A stretch of 64,000 bases of DNA from contig NZ_JAJIRQ010000002.1 of the NCBI RefSeq assembly GCF_025717605.1, forward strand, positions 205,884 through 269,883, read 5' to 3'. The DNA comes from Paucibacter sp. TC2R-5 (lineage in GTDB: Bacteria; Pseudomonadota; Gammaproteobacteria; Burkholderiales; Burkholderiaceae_C). Below, piece after piece: positions 43,480 to 52,265 of this stretch. Each line of letters begins with the position of its first letter. Within the stretch, counting starts at the first letter, position 1. Both the position numbers and the translations under genes were made by a program. Below the pieces are notes generated by a model, which searched no databases, was not told the origin of the DNA, and was given only the letters and a program-made list of their open reading frames with translations.

Positions 43480-45453
43480 ATGGCATTAGCAAATGAGTTC
43501 ACTTTGTTCCCGCTGGAGCACGATGTGCTGGCGGCTGGCGAACTGCTGAACGAGCGCGCGGACTGGAACTCCAGGCTGTACGTCGCTTGGGGGCTGCGCC
43601 AGCTCAATAGCCCGCAGGCGCTGAGCCTGGCCAACGGGCTGCAAGCGGAGCTGGAGCAGGAGGCGGAGCAGGTCGCTTTTGTCGACCCAGCGGCGCTGAG
43701 CCATATGCGCGGGCGCCTGTTCCTGATCCAGGCCGAGGTGGCGATTTTGACCATGCGCCTGGACGAAGCCGAGCCGCTGCTGGCCAAGGCGCAGGCCGAG
43801 TTTGCGGCCTACCCGAATGCGAGCGCCCAGGCCGATTTGCAAAGCCTGCGCGCCAGCATGCATGTCGACCGGGGCGAAGTCGACGCGCACCGCGAGGCGA
43901 TGCAGAACGCGGTCGACCTGGCCGATCAGGCACAGGACAGCGAGCGCCAGCTCTACTACCGCGCCAGCCTGGCCAGGTCGGACCTGTTCCGGGATTTCGA
44001 ACTGGCCCGCATCACCTGGTCGGAGCAGCTACCGCACAAGGTCGACGGCCTCAGCCCGCAGTGCAGCGCGGCCTTGGCCGACTACCGGGCGCTTGAGCAT
44101 GGCCTTGCATCCGACTATCTGGAAGCTGCTCGCTGGCTGAACCTGGCCTATGAAGCCAGCCTCGAGTCGGGCCAGGTGCGCCGCGCCATCGCCGTGGCCT
44201 CCAATCAGGGCTACACCTACACCCAGATTGCCGACTTTGAGACCGCCTTGGCATGGCTGAAGAAAGGCCTGGCCCTGGCGCGCAAGGTGCGCTGGCCGGG
44301 CTCGATCGGCATGTGTCTGGCCCACACCGGCGAGGCGCTGCGGCGAGTCGGCCAGACCGGCTCCGCGCGCGAGCTGTTGCGCGAGTGTTTGCAAACACTG
44401 TCTCAACACCCGAACAGCCACACCTCGATGCTGGCGCTCAACTACCTCGGCCAGACCGAGCTGGATGAGGGCCATTTCGAGGTCGCGCTGCAGCATTTTG
44501 AAATGCTGGGCGAGCGTGAAATGCAGGCCCATGCCTCGGACATGCGCAACAACGTGGTCTTGGGCCGAGCGCGGGCGCTGATGCATCTGAACCGGCTGGA
44601 CGAAGCCCGCGAGGTTGCGCTGGAAGCAGCCAAGGCCGCTGCCGTGCAGCAACAAAAATCAAGCCTGGTGGAGCTGCGCCAGCTGCTGGCGGAAATCGAA
44701 AAGCGCAGCGGCGGCACGCCCGAGGCGGTGCTCAACTGGCTGAATCTGGCGCTGGAGCAAGCGCAAGCACTGGAAGGCTTCCAGGTGCCGCCCAGCCTCT
44801 TGGACGCCGCCGCCGAAGCCCTCGACCAAGCCGCTCGCCCGCAAGAGGCCTATGCCATGGCCAGGCGGGCCGCCATTGCGCGCCAAAACAGCTGGAATAT
44901 CTCCGCCAAACATGCACGGCAACAGATCGAAATCGCCCGCAATGAACGCCAACATGCCCGGGCCTTGGCGCATGCCAAGGAGACTCGGATGAACAAGCTG
45001 CAGACGGCGCATGAGGACTTGCAGCAGTTGGTAGTCCTGAGCCGCGAGCTGTGGCGCCAGCCCAGCCCCGGCATGATCTTCACCGCCCTGGGCCGCGCGC
45101 TACGCTCGGTGCTGGGCGTTGAGCTCTTGGCCAGCTACCGGCCCGACCCCGCCGGCCGCGCGCTGCGCCTGGGCGAATCATCCAAGGGCGAGCATGAGGA
45201 TCTCGCGCTGAGCGTGGCGCTGGATGATCCCAGCCACCCCTGCGCGGCTTGCAGCCGCGATTGGTCGGAGCGGCAACAGCCGCTGGCCTCGGGCCTGACG
45301 CGGGTTTTCGCGCCCATGGTCGGCGACGACGCCATCCCCGGCGTGTTGGTGCTGGACCTCGCTCATGGTCAAGCCTGGGGCGCCCGTGAGCAAGGCATCT
45401 TGCGGCACCTGAGCACCGACGCCGCACTGGCCTTTAAGCGCAGCCTGGCCTGA
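43480..45453 (+). CDS. TPR-GAF protein without recognisable output domain
   Basis: 657 residues from the ATG at 43480 (AGGGTGG upstream; the frame extends to 43417). Soluble. The bulk (about 50-450) is helical repeats with a TPR signature, e.g. LNYLGQTELDEGHFEVALQHFEML and NQGYTYTQIADFETALAWL. A charged coiled coil (about 480-525) leads to a GAF-like domain (about 530-650) that contains two cysteines (HPCAACSRDW). This is the layout of TPR-GGDEF regulators in this lineage, but the protein stops after the GAF-like part. A convergent GGDEF gene starts 22 bases away, on the opposite strand. No function can be assigned. Confidence 0.78.
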   Translation: MALANEFTLFPLEHDVLAAGELLNERADWNSRLYVAWGLRQLNSPQALSLANGLQAELEQEAEQVAFVDPAALSHMRGRLFLIQAEVAILTMRLDEAEPLLAKAQAEFAAYPNASAQADLQSLRASMHVDRGEVDAHREAMQNAVDLADQAQDSERQLYYRASLARSDLFRDFELARITWSEQLPHKVDGLSPQCSAALADYRALEHGLASDYLEAARWLNLAYEASLESGQVRRAIAVASNQGYTYTQIADFETALAWLKKGLALARKVRWPGSIGMCLAHTGEALRRVGQTGSARELLRECLQTLSQHPNSHTSMLALNYLGQTELDEGHFEVALQHFEMLGEREMQAHASDMRNNVVLGRARALMHLNRLDEAREVALEAAKAAAVQQQKSSLVELRQLLAEIEKRSGGTPEAVLNWLNLALEQAQALEGFQVPPSLLDAAAEALDQAARPQEAYAMARRAAIARQNSWNISAKHARQQIEIARNERQHARALAHAKETRMNKLQTAHEDLQQLVVLSRELWRQPSPGMIFTALGRALRSVLGVELLASYRPDPAGRALRLGESSKGEHEDLALSVALDDPSHPCAACSRDWSERQQPLASGLTRVFAPMVGDDAIPGVLVLDLAHGQAWGAREQGILRHLSTDAALAFKRSLA

Positions 45454-45474
45454 CATGCCCGGTCGCTTGAGCAG

Positions 45475-47205
45475 CTACTGCGCGCCCGAGTAAAAACGCA
45501 CGCCGCCCTGCCCGACCACCTTGGCCTCATACATGGCCTTGTCGGCCTTGGCCATGATCTCGATGCGCGTCTGGCCGTCCTGCGGATAGCGGCCAATGCC
45601 TATGCTGGCCCCCAGGCTGAGCTCCTGCCCTTGATAGGAAATTGGCGCGGTCAGCCCGTTCAAAAGCTTGTCGGCGATGCCCAGCACATGCTCCTCGCCG
45701 GTCTGCGTGTCCAGCAGCACCACGAACTCGTCGCCGCCCAGGCGTGCCACCGTGTCGACCTCGCGCATCATCCCTTGCAGGCGGCCCGCGATGATTTTCA
45801 GCACGGCATCCCCGGCGTCATGGCCATAGCGGTCGTTCAGCTGCTTGAAGCGATCCAGGTCGATGAACAGCACACTGATGCCGCCACCGTGGCGCCGCGC
45901 GTTGGCGATGGCTGCGTCCAGCCGCTCTTCCAATAGACGTCGGTTCGGCAGTCCGGTCAGCATGTCATGCTGGGCCAGATGCTCCAGCGCCTCCTGCTTG
46001 TGCAGCAGGTCGGCCAATTGCTCGGTAATCTGCGCCTGCATGCGCGCAAAACTGCGCGCCAGGCTGCCAATTTCATCCTTACGCGCCAGCGGCAAAGGCC
46101 CCGAAGGCTGGCCCTCGGCAAAGCGCTGCGCCGCCGCGCTGACGGCGTTAATGGGCCGCGTGATCGCGCGCGCCAAGCCTACCGCCAGGAATAGACACAA
46201 CAAGCACAACAAGGAGACGATCTGCAGCAGCTGTTGCGCCAGGGGCTGGCTGCGGCTCAAGACATCGGCCAGCGGTTGCGCAACGCCCAGCACCATGCGG
46301 CTCTCGTTCGAGCGCACCTTGATGGGCTGGCCGATAAAGGCCGCCACCCTCGGCGGATAGTCAGCGTCCTTGCCTGCGGTCTCGAACACCGCGGCATTGA
46401 CTTTGCCGCTGACGACCTCGGCCGTTTGCGGCATTTCGTCTTGTATCAAGGCCCGCTGGCCGCGGTCGAAGCCGAAGGTCTTGCTGGCATCCGGATGAAT
46501 CAAGATGTCGCCTTCGCCATTGACCAAAAAAACCTGGTACCCCGTTGGCAGGTCGGCTTGCAGCAGTGCGAACATGCCTTTCAAATCGATGTTGACGACG
46601 ATCAAGCCCAGCGCCTTGTCTGCGCCTTCGGCCCTGACCGGCATCGCCAATTGCAAGGTCGGCTGCTCCTGCCCGGCATTAGGGCCTAACTCATGATTGA
46701 TGCTGACCCGTGACAGATAGGTTTCACCGGTGTCCAGCTTCAAGGTGTCAGCCACATACTCAAAATGCCCCTTCTCCTGCAGCGCATCGCCGCTGACACG
46801 CAGCAAGCCGGATTGAGCACTGTCGACCCGCACTCGCTCCAAGCCATAGTCACTGGCAGCGATCAGGCGCAGCTGAAAGTAGGAGGGGTTGGCCCGCATC
46901 AGCTGGGCGAACAGGGTCGCCATTTGATCCGCCGCTTGATCTGCCGCTGGGCCCGCATCAGCAGCTCGCAAGGCCTGCAGCGCGGCCGGATGAGTGGCCA
47001 GCACTTGCAAATTGCGGCTGATCTCCTCGCGGCTCAGCGTGATGCGCCGCGCCAGCACACGGGTCGAGGTCAGCAACTCTTGGCGGGCCGACTTGAGCAA
47101 GATATCGCGGCTGGCTTGATAGGCATAGAAGCCACTCATGCCGGCCGCCACCACGCCCACCACCGCCAGCAGCACGCCCAGCTTGAAGGCGATGCCGTAC
47201 TTCAT
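45475..47205 (-). CDS. Membrane diguanylate cyclase with Cache-type periplasmic domain
   Basis: 576 residues. Membrane segments at about 9-29 and 325-345 bracket a large periplasmic sensor of the dCache type (PTLQLAMPVRAEGADKALGLIVVNI, YQVFLVNGEGDILIHPD). HAMP linker about 346-400 and an active GGDEF domain (about 415-576): VARLGGDEFVVLLD with an RxxD site (REVD) five residues before. The ATG overlaps the stop of the binding-protein gene upstream by four bases, so the pair is translationally coupled. The natural model is ligand-bound periplasmic protein controlling c-di-GMP synthesis, as for Vibrio NspS-MbaA. Confidence 0.93.
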   Translation of the reverse strand: MKYGIAFKLGVLLAVVGVVAAGMSGFYAYQASRDILLKSARQELLTSTRVLARRITLSREEISRNLQVLATHPAALQALRAADAGPAADQAADQMATLFAQLMRANPSYFQLRLIAASDYGLERVRVDSAQSGLLRVSGDALQEKGHFEYVADTLKLDTGETYLSRVSINHELGPNAGQEQPTLQLAMPVRAEGADKALGLIVVNIDLKGMFALLQADLPTGYQVFLVNGEGDILIHPDASKTFGFDRGQRALIQDEMPQTAEVVSGKVNAAVFETAGKDADYPPRVAAFIGQPIKVRSNESRMVLGVAQPLADVLSRSQPLAQQLLQIVSLLCLLCLFLAVGLARAITRPINAVSAAAQRFAEGQPSGPLPLARKDEIGSLARSFARMQAQITEQLADLLHKQEALEHLAQHDMLTGLPNRRLLEERLDAAIANARRHGGGISVLFIDLDRFKQLNDRYGHDAGDAVLKIIAGRLQGMMREVDTVARLGGDEFVVLLDTQTGEEHVLGIADKLLNGLTAPISYQGQELSLGASIGIGRYPQDGQTRIEIMAKADKAMYEAKVVGQGGVRFYSGAQ

Positions 47206-48260
47206 GGCGCCAACACCTTGGCCGCCCGGTCGCCCGACAGGATGCGGTGCCAGAGATGATTGCGGCGCGCTTCGTTTTCCACCGTCTGCAGCCAGATCAG
47301 CTTGTCACCTGCTGGATAGTCGGGCGTTTCTTGCGTCGTATTGCCCAGGCCCTGGCGGCTGCTCAGCAGCTGGCTGGCCGACTCGCCCAGCAAATGATTG
47401 ATCCAAGCATGGGCCAAGGGGGAATTTTGCTGGGCGGCCCGACTGATGACCCAGCAGTCCAGCCAGGCCAGCGCGCCTTCTTTGGGAATGACGTAGGCCG
47501 CGTCCACGCCCGCCGCCTTGAGCAGCAGCAATTGTTGACGGCCGAAATTGGCGAACATCAGCGCCGCCTGGCGGCTCTTGAACAGGGCCACCGATTCTTC
47601 CGGCTGGGTGTAAAAGCCCGCCGCATTGCGCCGCAGTGCGATCAAGCGATCCACCGCCGGCGCCCAGTCCTTGTCGCTCAGCCGGAAGGGCACCGGCAGA
47701 TTCAGGGCCTGCGCCGCCAAGGAAAAATTATGCGTGCCGCCGTTGTAGGCGACGACCCGGCGCGACAAGCCGGGGTCCCACAGCGCAGAAATGCTGTCCG
47801 GAGCCCGCTGCAGCTGCCGGCGGTCATAGATCAGCCCCATCTCGGCAAAAGCAAAGGGCACGCCCAGCACATCCTGGCCCGCGTTCAAGCCCGGGATGGC
47901 CGCCGCTTGACGAAAGCGCGGCAACTGCAAGGCCAGATTCGGGATCAAGCCGCGCTCAATCGGCGCCACCAAACCTTGGCCAATATAGCGCTGCAGCTCG
48001 GCGGTATTGACGGCGAAGACATCGAAATTCGCACCCTGCTTGGCATTCATCTTCTGCCACAGATCGAGGTCGGAATCGATCAGCGTCAACTCGACGCTGG
48101 CACCGCTGCTTTGCTCAAAGCTCTTGATGACCTCGGGCTCTGCATAACCCGGCCAGGCCAAGACGCGCAGGCGCGGCCTGCTTTGCGGCGCGGCGAGGGG
48201 GCGCCGGGACATCAGCCCCAAGCCAAGCCCCATCATCAATTTACGTCGCTGCTGTTGCAT
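47202..48260 (-). CDS. PotD-like periplasmic binding protein coupled to a diguanylate cyclase
   Basis: 352 residues; a Tat-like or long signal (QRRKLMMGLGLGLM) precedes the mature domain. PotD/PotF-type family: RPRLRVLAWPGYAEPEVIKSF at the start, GVPFAFAEMGLIYDR (hinge), LSRRVVAYNGGTHNFSLAA and SPLAHAWINHLLGESASQLL at the end. PotD relatives bind spermidine, putrescine or similar. No ABC transporter genes follow; instead the next gene (four-base overlap) is a membrane GGDEF protein. This matches the nspS-mbaA arrangement of Vibrio, where a PotD-like protein signals polyamines to a c-di-GMP enzyme. Confidence 0.85.
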   Translation of the reverse strand: MQQQRRKLMMGLGLGLMSRRPLAAPQSRPRLRVLAWPGYAEPEVIKSFEQSSGASVELTLIDSDLDLWQKMNAKQGANFDVFAVNTAELQRYIGQGLVAPIERGLIPNLALQLPRFRQAAAIPGLNAGQDVLGVPFAFAEMGLIYDRRQLQRAPDSISALWDPGLSRRVVAYNGGTHNFSLAAQALNLPVPFRLSDKDWAPAVDRLIALRRNAAGFYTQPEESVALFKSRQAALMFANFGRQQLLLLKAAGVDAAYVIPKEGALAWLDCWVISRAAQQNSPLAHAWINHLLGESASQLLSSRQGLGNTTQETPDYPAGDKLIWLQTVENEARRNHLWHRILSGDRAAKVLAP

Positions 48261-48481
48261 ATCGCCTCTTTGGCCTCGATCTGCGGCTTAGAACCTCGCC
48301 TTCAACTCAGAGTGTGCCGTAACGCAGCGTTCAGACGCGGTTTCAGCACGACAAGATGTCGTTTACTGTTCACTTCTGCGCCTTTTAGGCCAGCACGGGC
48401 TCTGGCCCGCTCTTGCTGGCCGCTGGGTCTAGGCCCACAATCGCCTTCGGCCAGATCCACATCCGCAGCGAGGAGTAGTTC

Positions 48482-48694
48482 ATGAGCAAGCCGATTTCGC
48501 CCGCATCTCAAGCCAATCAACAGCAGCAACAGGCCCAAGTACAGGCCAATGCTGCCGCACAAAAATCCAACGCGGCCCGCCAGGCCCAGGCCAAGCAGGC
48601 AGCTGCGCAAGCGCAGGCCCCCGCTCCACCTCCTCCGCCCAAGCCCTCGCCTCCTTCTGCAAGCTCGGGCAATCGGCTCAATGTGGTCGCCTAA
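48482..48694 (+). CDS. Small Gln/Ala/Pro-rich protein
   Basis: 70 residues: MSKPISPASQANQQQQQAQV, then alternating Ala/Gln, then an APAPPPPPKPSPP stretch and SGNRLNVVA. Low complexity and probably disordered. A strong GAGGAG ribosome site seven bases before the ATG argues that it is a true gene. No signal peptide; the Pro-rich tail could bind a partner. Its last bases overlap the convergent P-type ATPase gene. No family recognised. Confidence 0.58.
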   Translation: MSKPISPASQANQQQQQAQVQANAAAQKSNAARQAQAKQAAAQAQAPAPPPPPKPSPPSASSGNRLNVVA

Positions 48695-51270
48695 GGACGA
48701 TTCAAGAACAGGCGCTTCAGCCCCTCCAGCAAGAGCAAGACCACGCCGCCCAGCAGCAAGGAGGCGGCCAACAACTCGGTCGGTGGCAACTCGAACTTGA
48801 ACACCTCGCGCAGGGGCGCCAGACCCAGGGCCAGCGCCAGCAAGGCCGCTGTTGCCGCCACCATCCACCCCAACATCCGGTTAGGCCGCAGCCAGCCCGC
48901 GAGCAGCGGGCCGCTGTAGCTGCGGTTGGCCAGGATCAAAGCGATGTCACAAGCCACCAGGGCCACAAAGGCCAAGGCACGCGCGGGCTCGGGGGCCACG
49001 CCGTAAGACAGCAAAGCGGCAAACCAGCCGCCCACCGCCAGCAAAATCAGGCCGCCTTGCAAAAAGCTCCAGGCCAGCAAGCCTTTGGAGAACAAGGGCG
49101 CTGCCGGGTCGCGCGGCGGGCGCGCCATCACACCGGCCTCTTCGGGCTCGGCCTCGAACACGATCGAGCAAACCGGGTCGATCAGCAACTCCAAAAAGGC
49201 AATGTGCACCGGTGACAGGATCAGCGGCCAGCCCAAGAGCAGCGGGAGCAAAGACAGGCCGGCGATCGGCACATGCACCGCCAGCACAAAGGCCATCGCC
49301 TTGCGAAGATTGTCAAAAATTCGCCGCCCCAGGCGCACTGCTTGCACGATGGCGGCGAAGTTATCGTCGAGCAACACCAAGCTGGACGCTTCGCGCGCCA
49401 CATCGGTGCCGCGCCCGCCCATGGCGATGCCGATATGGGCGGCCTTCAGCGAAGGCGCGTCGTTGACACCGTCGCCGGTCATCGCCACCACCTCGCCCTG
49501 CGCTTTCAACGCTTCCACCAAGGCGAGTTTTTGCGCCGGCTTGATGCGGGCGAACACCTGCGTGGCCTGCAGCTGACGGTCCAGTTCAGCGGCACTCAAT
49601 GCGCCCATCTCGACCCCGGTCAGCGCGGCCGGACTGCTGGCGAGACCGGCCTGCGCGGCGATGGCCAAGGCGGTGGCAGGGTGGTCGCCGGTGACCATCA
49701 AGACCCGGATACCCGCAGCGCGGCATTCGGCAATCGCCGCCGGCACCTCGGGACGCAGCGGGTCGGCAAAGGCGGTCAGGCCCAGCAATTCGAAGTCAAA
49801 ACCGACTGGATCGGCGGGCCAAGGCACAGCCGGCCAGTGATGGGGCCAAGTGGAACGGGCGACGGCCAAGACCCGCAGCCCGCGCGCGGCCATCGCCTCG
49901 GTCTGCCGCAACAAGGCCTGGGTTTGTGCGTCGCTGCAGCGGCACAGCCCCAGCACCGCCTCAACTCCACCCTTGATCGCCACCACAAAGCCGACGCCCT
50001 CGCCCTCGCCACCAGCAACATCGTCACGGCGCCACACATGGGTCATCGCCGGCAGTTCGGGGCTAAGCGCATATTCATGCTGCAGGGTCCAGCTCGGATG
50101 CTGCGCGGTGGCCGGCAGCTGAGCTTGGCCCAGCTCCACCAAGGCCTTCTCCATCGGGTCAAAGGGATCACGCTCGCTGGCCAGCACGGCGTATTCGAGC
50201 AGCAGATGGAAGGACGCGGGCAAGGCCGGCTCATCCGCTTGCCAAGTTGACGATTCGCCGGCGCTTGTCGCATCTGCACCAGCAGCGAGGGTCAACTCGG
50301 CCACCGCCATCTTGTTGACGGTCAGCGTGCCGGTCTTGTCGGTGCACAGCACGGTGGCTGCGCCCAACGTTTCAATCGTCGCGGCGCGCCGACTCAGCAC
50401 GCGCTGGCGCGACAAGCGCCAAGCGCCCATGGCCATGAAGACCGTCAGGATCAGCAAGAACTCCTGCGGCAGCATAGACATCGCCAGCGTGATGCCCGCC
50501 AGCAGGCCCGCCAACCAGTCGCCCCGCAGCAAGCCATAAATCAGCACCAGCGCGGCACTCAGGCTCAGGCCCAAGACCGAGAACAGCTTGACCAAGCGCC
50601 TCGTTTGCTGATGCAGCGGCGTTGGCGGCGCCTCGATCTCGGCCAGCGACTTGCCAATGCGGCCCATCTCGCTGCGCGGCCCGGTGGCCGTGACCCGCGC
50701 CCGCCCTTGGCCGCCCACCACCAAGGCGCCGGCGAAGACGCGGTGCTCCTCGGCGTCGGAGGGGCCCGGCGGCGCCCGCTTAGACAGCGGCAAGGACTCG
50801 CCGCTCAGCAGCGACTCATCGCATTGCAAGTCATTCGCCTCCAACAGCAGCGCGTCGGCGGCCACGCGGTCGCCCTCGGTCAGCACGAGCAGGTCACCAC
50901 GCACCACCTCCCGGCCGGCAATACGCTCAAGCTGGCCGTCACGAATCACCAGCGCGCGCGGGCTGGTCAGGTCGCGCAGCGCTTCCAGCACGCGCTCGGT
51001 GCGCTGCTCCTGGCTGACGCTGATGATCACCGTCAGCAGCACAAAGGCCAGCAGCATCAAGGCCTCGCCCCGGTCGCCCAGCAGCAGGTAGATGGCGCCC
51101 GCCGCCAGCAGCAGTTGCAGCATAGGTTCGCGCGCCAAATCGGCCAAGATATGCCAGACCGTGCGCTTCTTCGGCGGGCTGAGCTCGTTGGGGCCATCCT
51201 CCAGCAAACGCTGCGCAGCCTGAGCTTGGTTCAGGCCCGCAAAAGGGTCAATCTCGTCTTTGTTTTGCAT
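48691..51270 (-). CDS. P-type cation-transporting ATPase, P2-like
   Basis: 859 residues from the ATG at 51270 (the frame is open to a TTG at 51318). N-terminal cation-ATPase domain (FAGLNQAQAAQRLLEDGPNEL), actuator motif GESLPLSKR, phosphorylation site DKTGTLT (about residue 309), hinge GDGVNDAPSLKAAHIGIAMG, and a C-terminal six-helix block ending in AFLELLIDPVCSIVFEAEPEE. The M4 motif is MLPQEFLLILTVFM, which differs from the PEGLP of the classic Ca2+ pump, so the ion (Ca2+, Mn2+ or another) is not resolved. It is divergent from the SHP-DHC operon with a shared intergenic site. Confidence 0.9.
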   Translation of the reverse strand: MQNKDEIDPFAGLNQAQAAQRLLEDGPNELSPPKKRTVWHILADLAREPMLQLLLAAGAIYLLLGDRGEALMLLAFVLLTVIISVSQEQRTERVLEALRDLTSPRALVIRDGQLERIAGREVVRGDLLVLTEGDRVAADALLLEANDLQCDESLLSGESLPLSKRAPPGPSDAEEHRVFAGALVVGGQGRARVTATGPRSEMGRIGKSLAEIEAPPTPLHQQTRRLVKLFSVLGLSLSAALVLIYGLLRGDWLAGLLAGITLAMSMLPQEFLLILTVFMAMGAWRLSRQRVLSRRAATIETLGAATVLCTDKTGTLTVNKMAVAELTLAAGADATSAGESSTWQADEPALPASFHLLLEYAVLASERDPFDPMEKALVELGQAQLPATAQHPSWTLQHEYALSPELPAMTHVWRRDDVAGGEGEGVGFVVAIKGGVEAVLGLCRCSDAQTQALLRQTEAMAARGLRVLAVARSTWPHHWPAVPWPADPVGFDFELLGLTAFADPLRPEVPAAIAECRAAGIRVLMVTGDHPATALAIAAQAGLASSPAALTGVEMGALSAAELDRQLQATQVFARIKPAQKLALVEALKAQGEVVAMTGDGVNDAPSLKAAHIGIAMGGRGTDVAREASSLVLLDDNFAAIVQAVRLGRRIFDNLRKAMAFVLAVHVPIAGLSLLPLLLGWPLILSPVHIAFLELLIDPVCSIVFEAEPEEAGVMARPPRDPAAPLFSKGLLAWSFLQGGLILLAVGGWFAALLSYGVAPEPARALAFVALVACDIALILANRSYSGPLLAGWLRPNRMLGWMVAATAALLALALGLAPLREVFKFELPPTELLAASLLLGGVVLLLLEGLKRLFLNRP

Positions 51271-51336
51271 GCAGATGATTGTCGACTTGCCCCAGATCAA
51301 GGCACTGATGTAGCGCAAGGCAGCGGCTGAAGCAGC

Positions 51337-51353
51337 CTTAAGACTGCCCTAAG
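51337..51353. promoter_or_regulatory. PmrA/QseB-type box in the ATPase/shp intergenic region
   Basis: CTTAAG-ACTGC-CCTAAG: two near-identical hexamers with five bases between (CTTAAG-N5-CTTAAG is the consensus for OmpR-family regulators of the PmrA/QseB type), also seen as two copies of TAAGACTG 11 bases apart. It sits 15 bases before the shp start and about 67 from the ATPase start. A regulator of this family is encoded at 53007 in the operon. Confidence 0.62.
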
Positions 51354-51367
51354 ACTGGGCTAGCAAG

Positions 51368-51775
51368 ATGCAGTTCATGAACACGCGCACACTCCTTTTC
51401 AGCGGGCTGCTGGCTCTTTTGACCGCCCTCGCCGGCATCGCCAAGGCCGCATCTGCCGACTTGTTGGCCGATTACAGCGCCCAGGCAGGCCGCAGCGCCG
51501 ACCCCAAGCTGGGCCAACGCTTTTTCACCGTCACCCATGGCGGGGAATGGAGCTGCGCGTCCTGCCACCAGGCGCTGCCCAGCGCAGCGGGGCGCCATGC
51601 CGGCACCGGCAAGCCGATTGACGCCTTGGCGCCGGCCTTCAACCCCAAACGCTTCAGCGACCCCGCCAAGGTCGAGAAATGGTTTCGGCGCAACTGCAAG
51701 GATGTGCTGAGCCGCGAATGCAGCGCCGCCGAAAAGGCCGATGTGCTGGCCTGGCTGATCACGCTCAAACCCTGA
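51368..51775 (+). CDS. SHP-type (sphaeroides haem protein, DUF1924) monohaem cytochrome c
   Basis: 135 residues. Signal peptide about 5-29; haem motif CASCH (63-67). C-terminal KVEKWFRRNCKDVLSREC contains Asn109, which in SHP is the sixth haem ligand displaced by oxygen or NO, and Cys110/Cys118, which form SHP's disulfide; the same spacing is kept. In Rhodobacter SHP is an oxygen-binding cytochrome reduced by a dihaem cytochrome (DHC), and the same order follows here. The ribosome site is weak and the promoter box is very close, so translation might begin at the ATG at 51377. Confidence 0.85.
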   Translation: MQFMNTRTLLFSGLLALLTALAGIAKAASADLLADYSAQAGRSADPKLGQRFFTVTHGGEWSCASCHQALPSAAGRHAGTGKPIDALAPAFNPKRFSDPAKVEKWFRRNCKDVLSRECSAAEKADVLAWLITLKP

Positions 51776-51785
51776 GGAGAGCCAC

Positions 51786-52265
51786 ATGATGAAAACTTCA
51801 CTGCTGTTGCCCTGGCTGGCCCTGACGCTGCTGGCCGCCGGCGCGGCTCATGCCGATGACGATGGCCGGCGCGGCGCATCCGTCCCCTTGCTGCCCAAGT
51901 ATCAGCAAGAGTGCGCGGCCTGCCATCTGGCCTATCCGCCGGGCATGCTGCCGGCAGCGTCCTGGCAACGCCTGATGGCAAATCTGCCCAAGCATTTTGG
52001 CTCCGATGCCTCGCTGGATGCAGCCAGCGTGAACGAGTTGAGCCGCTGGCTCGTCGGCAATGCCGGCACCTACAAGCGCGTGGGCTACGCAGCGCCGCCC
52101 GCCGATCGCATCACGCGCTCGGCCTGGTTTGTGCGAGAGCACGACGAAATCTCCGCCGCCACCTGGCAGCGCGCCAGCATCAAGAGCGCCGCCAACTGCG
52201 CCGCCTGCCACACCACCGCCGAACAAGGAAACTTCAATGCACACCGCATCCGCATCCCCAAATGA
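51786..52265 (+). CDS. DHC-type dihaem cytochrome c
   Basis: 159 residues with a signal peptide (about 7-23). Two haem motifs, CAACH at 43-47 and CAACH at 138-142, the second close to the C-terminus. DHC is the expected electron donor to SHP, itself reduced by the membrane cytochrome b encoded next. GGAG precedes the ATG. The cytochrome b gene begins 29 bases before this gene's end. Confidence 0.88.
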   Translation: MMKTSLLLPWLALTLLAAGAAHADDDGRRGASVPLLPKYQQECAACHLAYPPGMLPAASWQRLMANLPKHFGSDASLDAASVNELSRWLVGNAGTYKRVGYAAPPADRITRSAWFVREHDEISAATWQRASIKSAANCAACHTTAEQGNFNAHRIRIPK

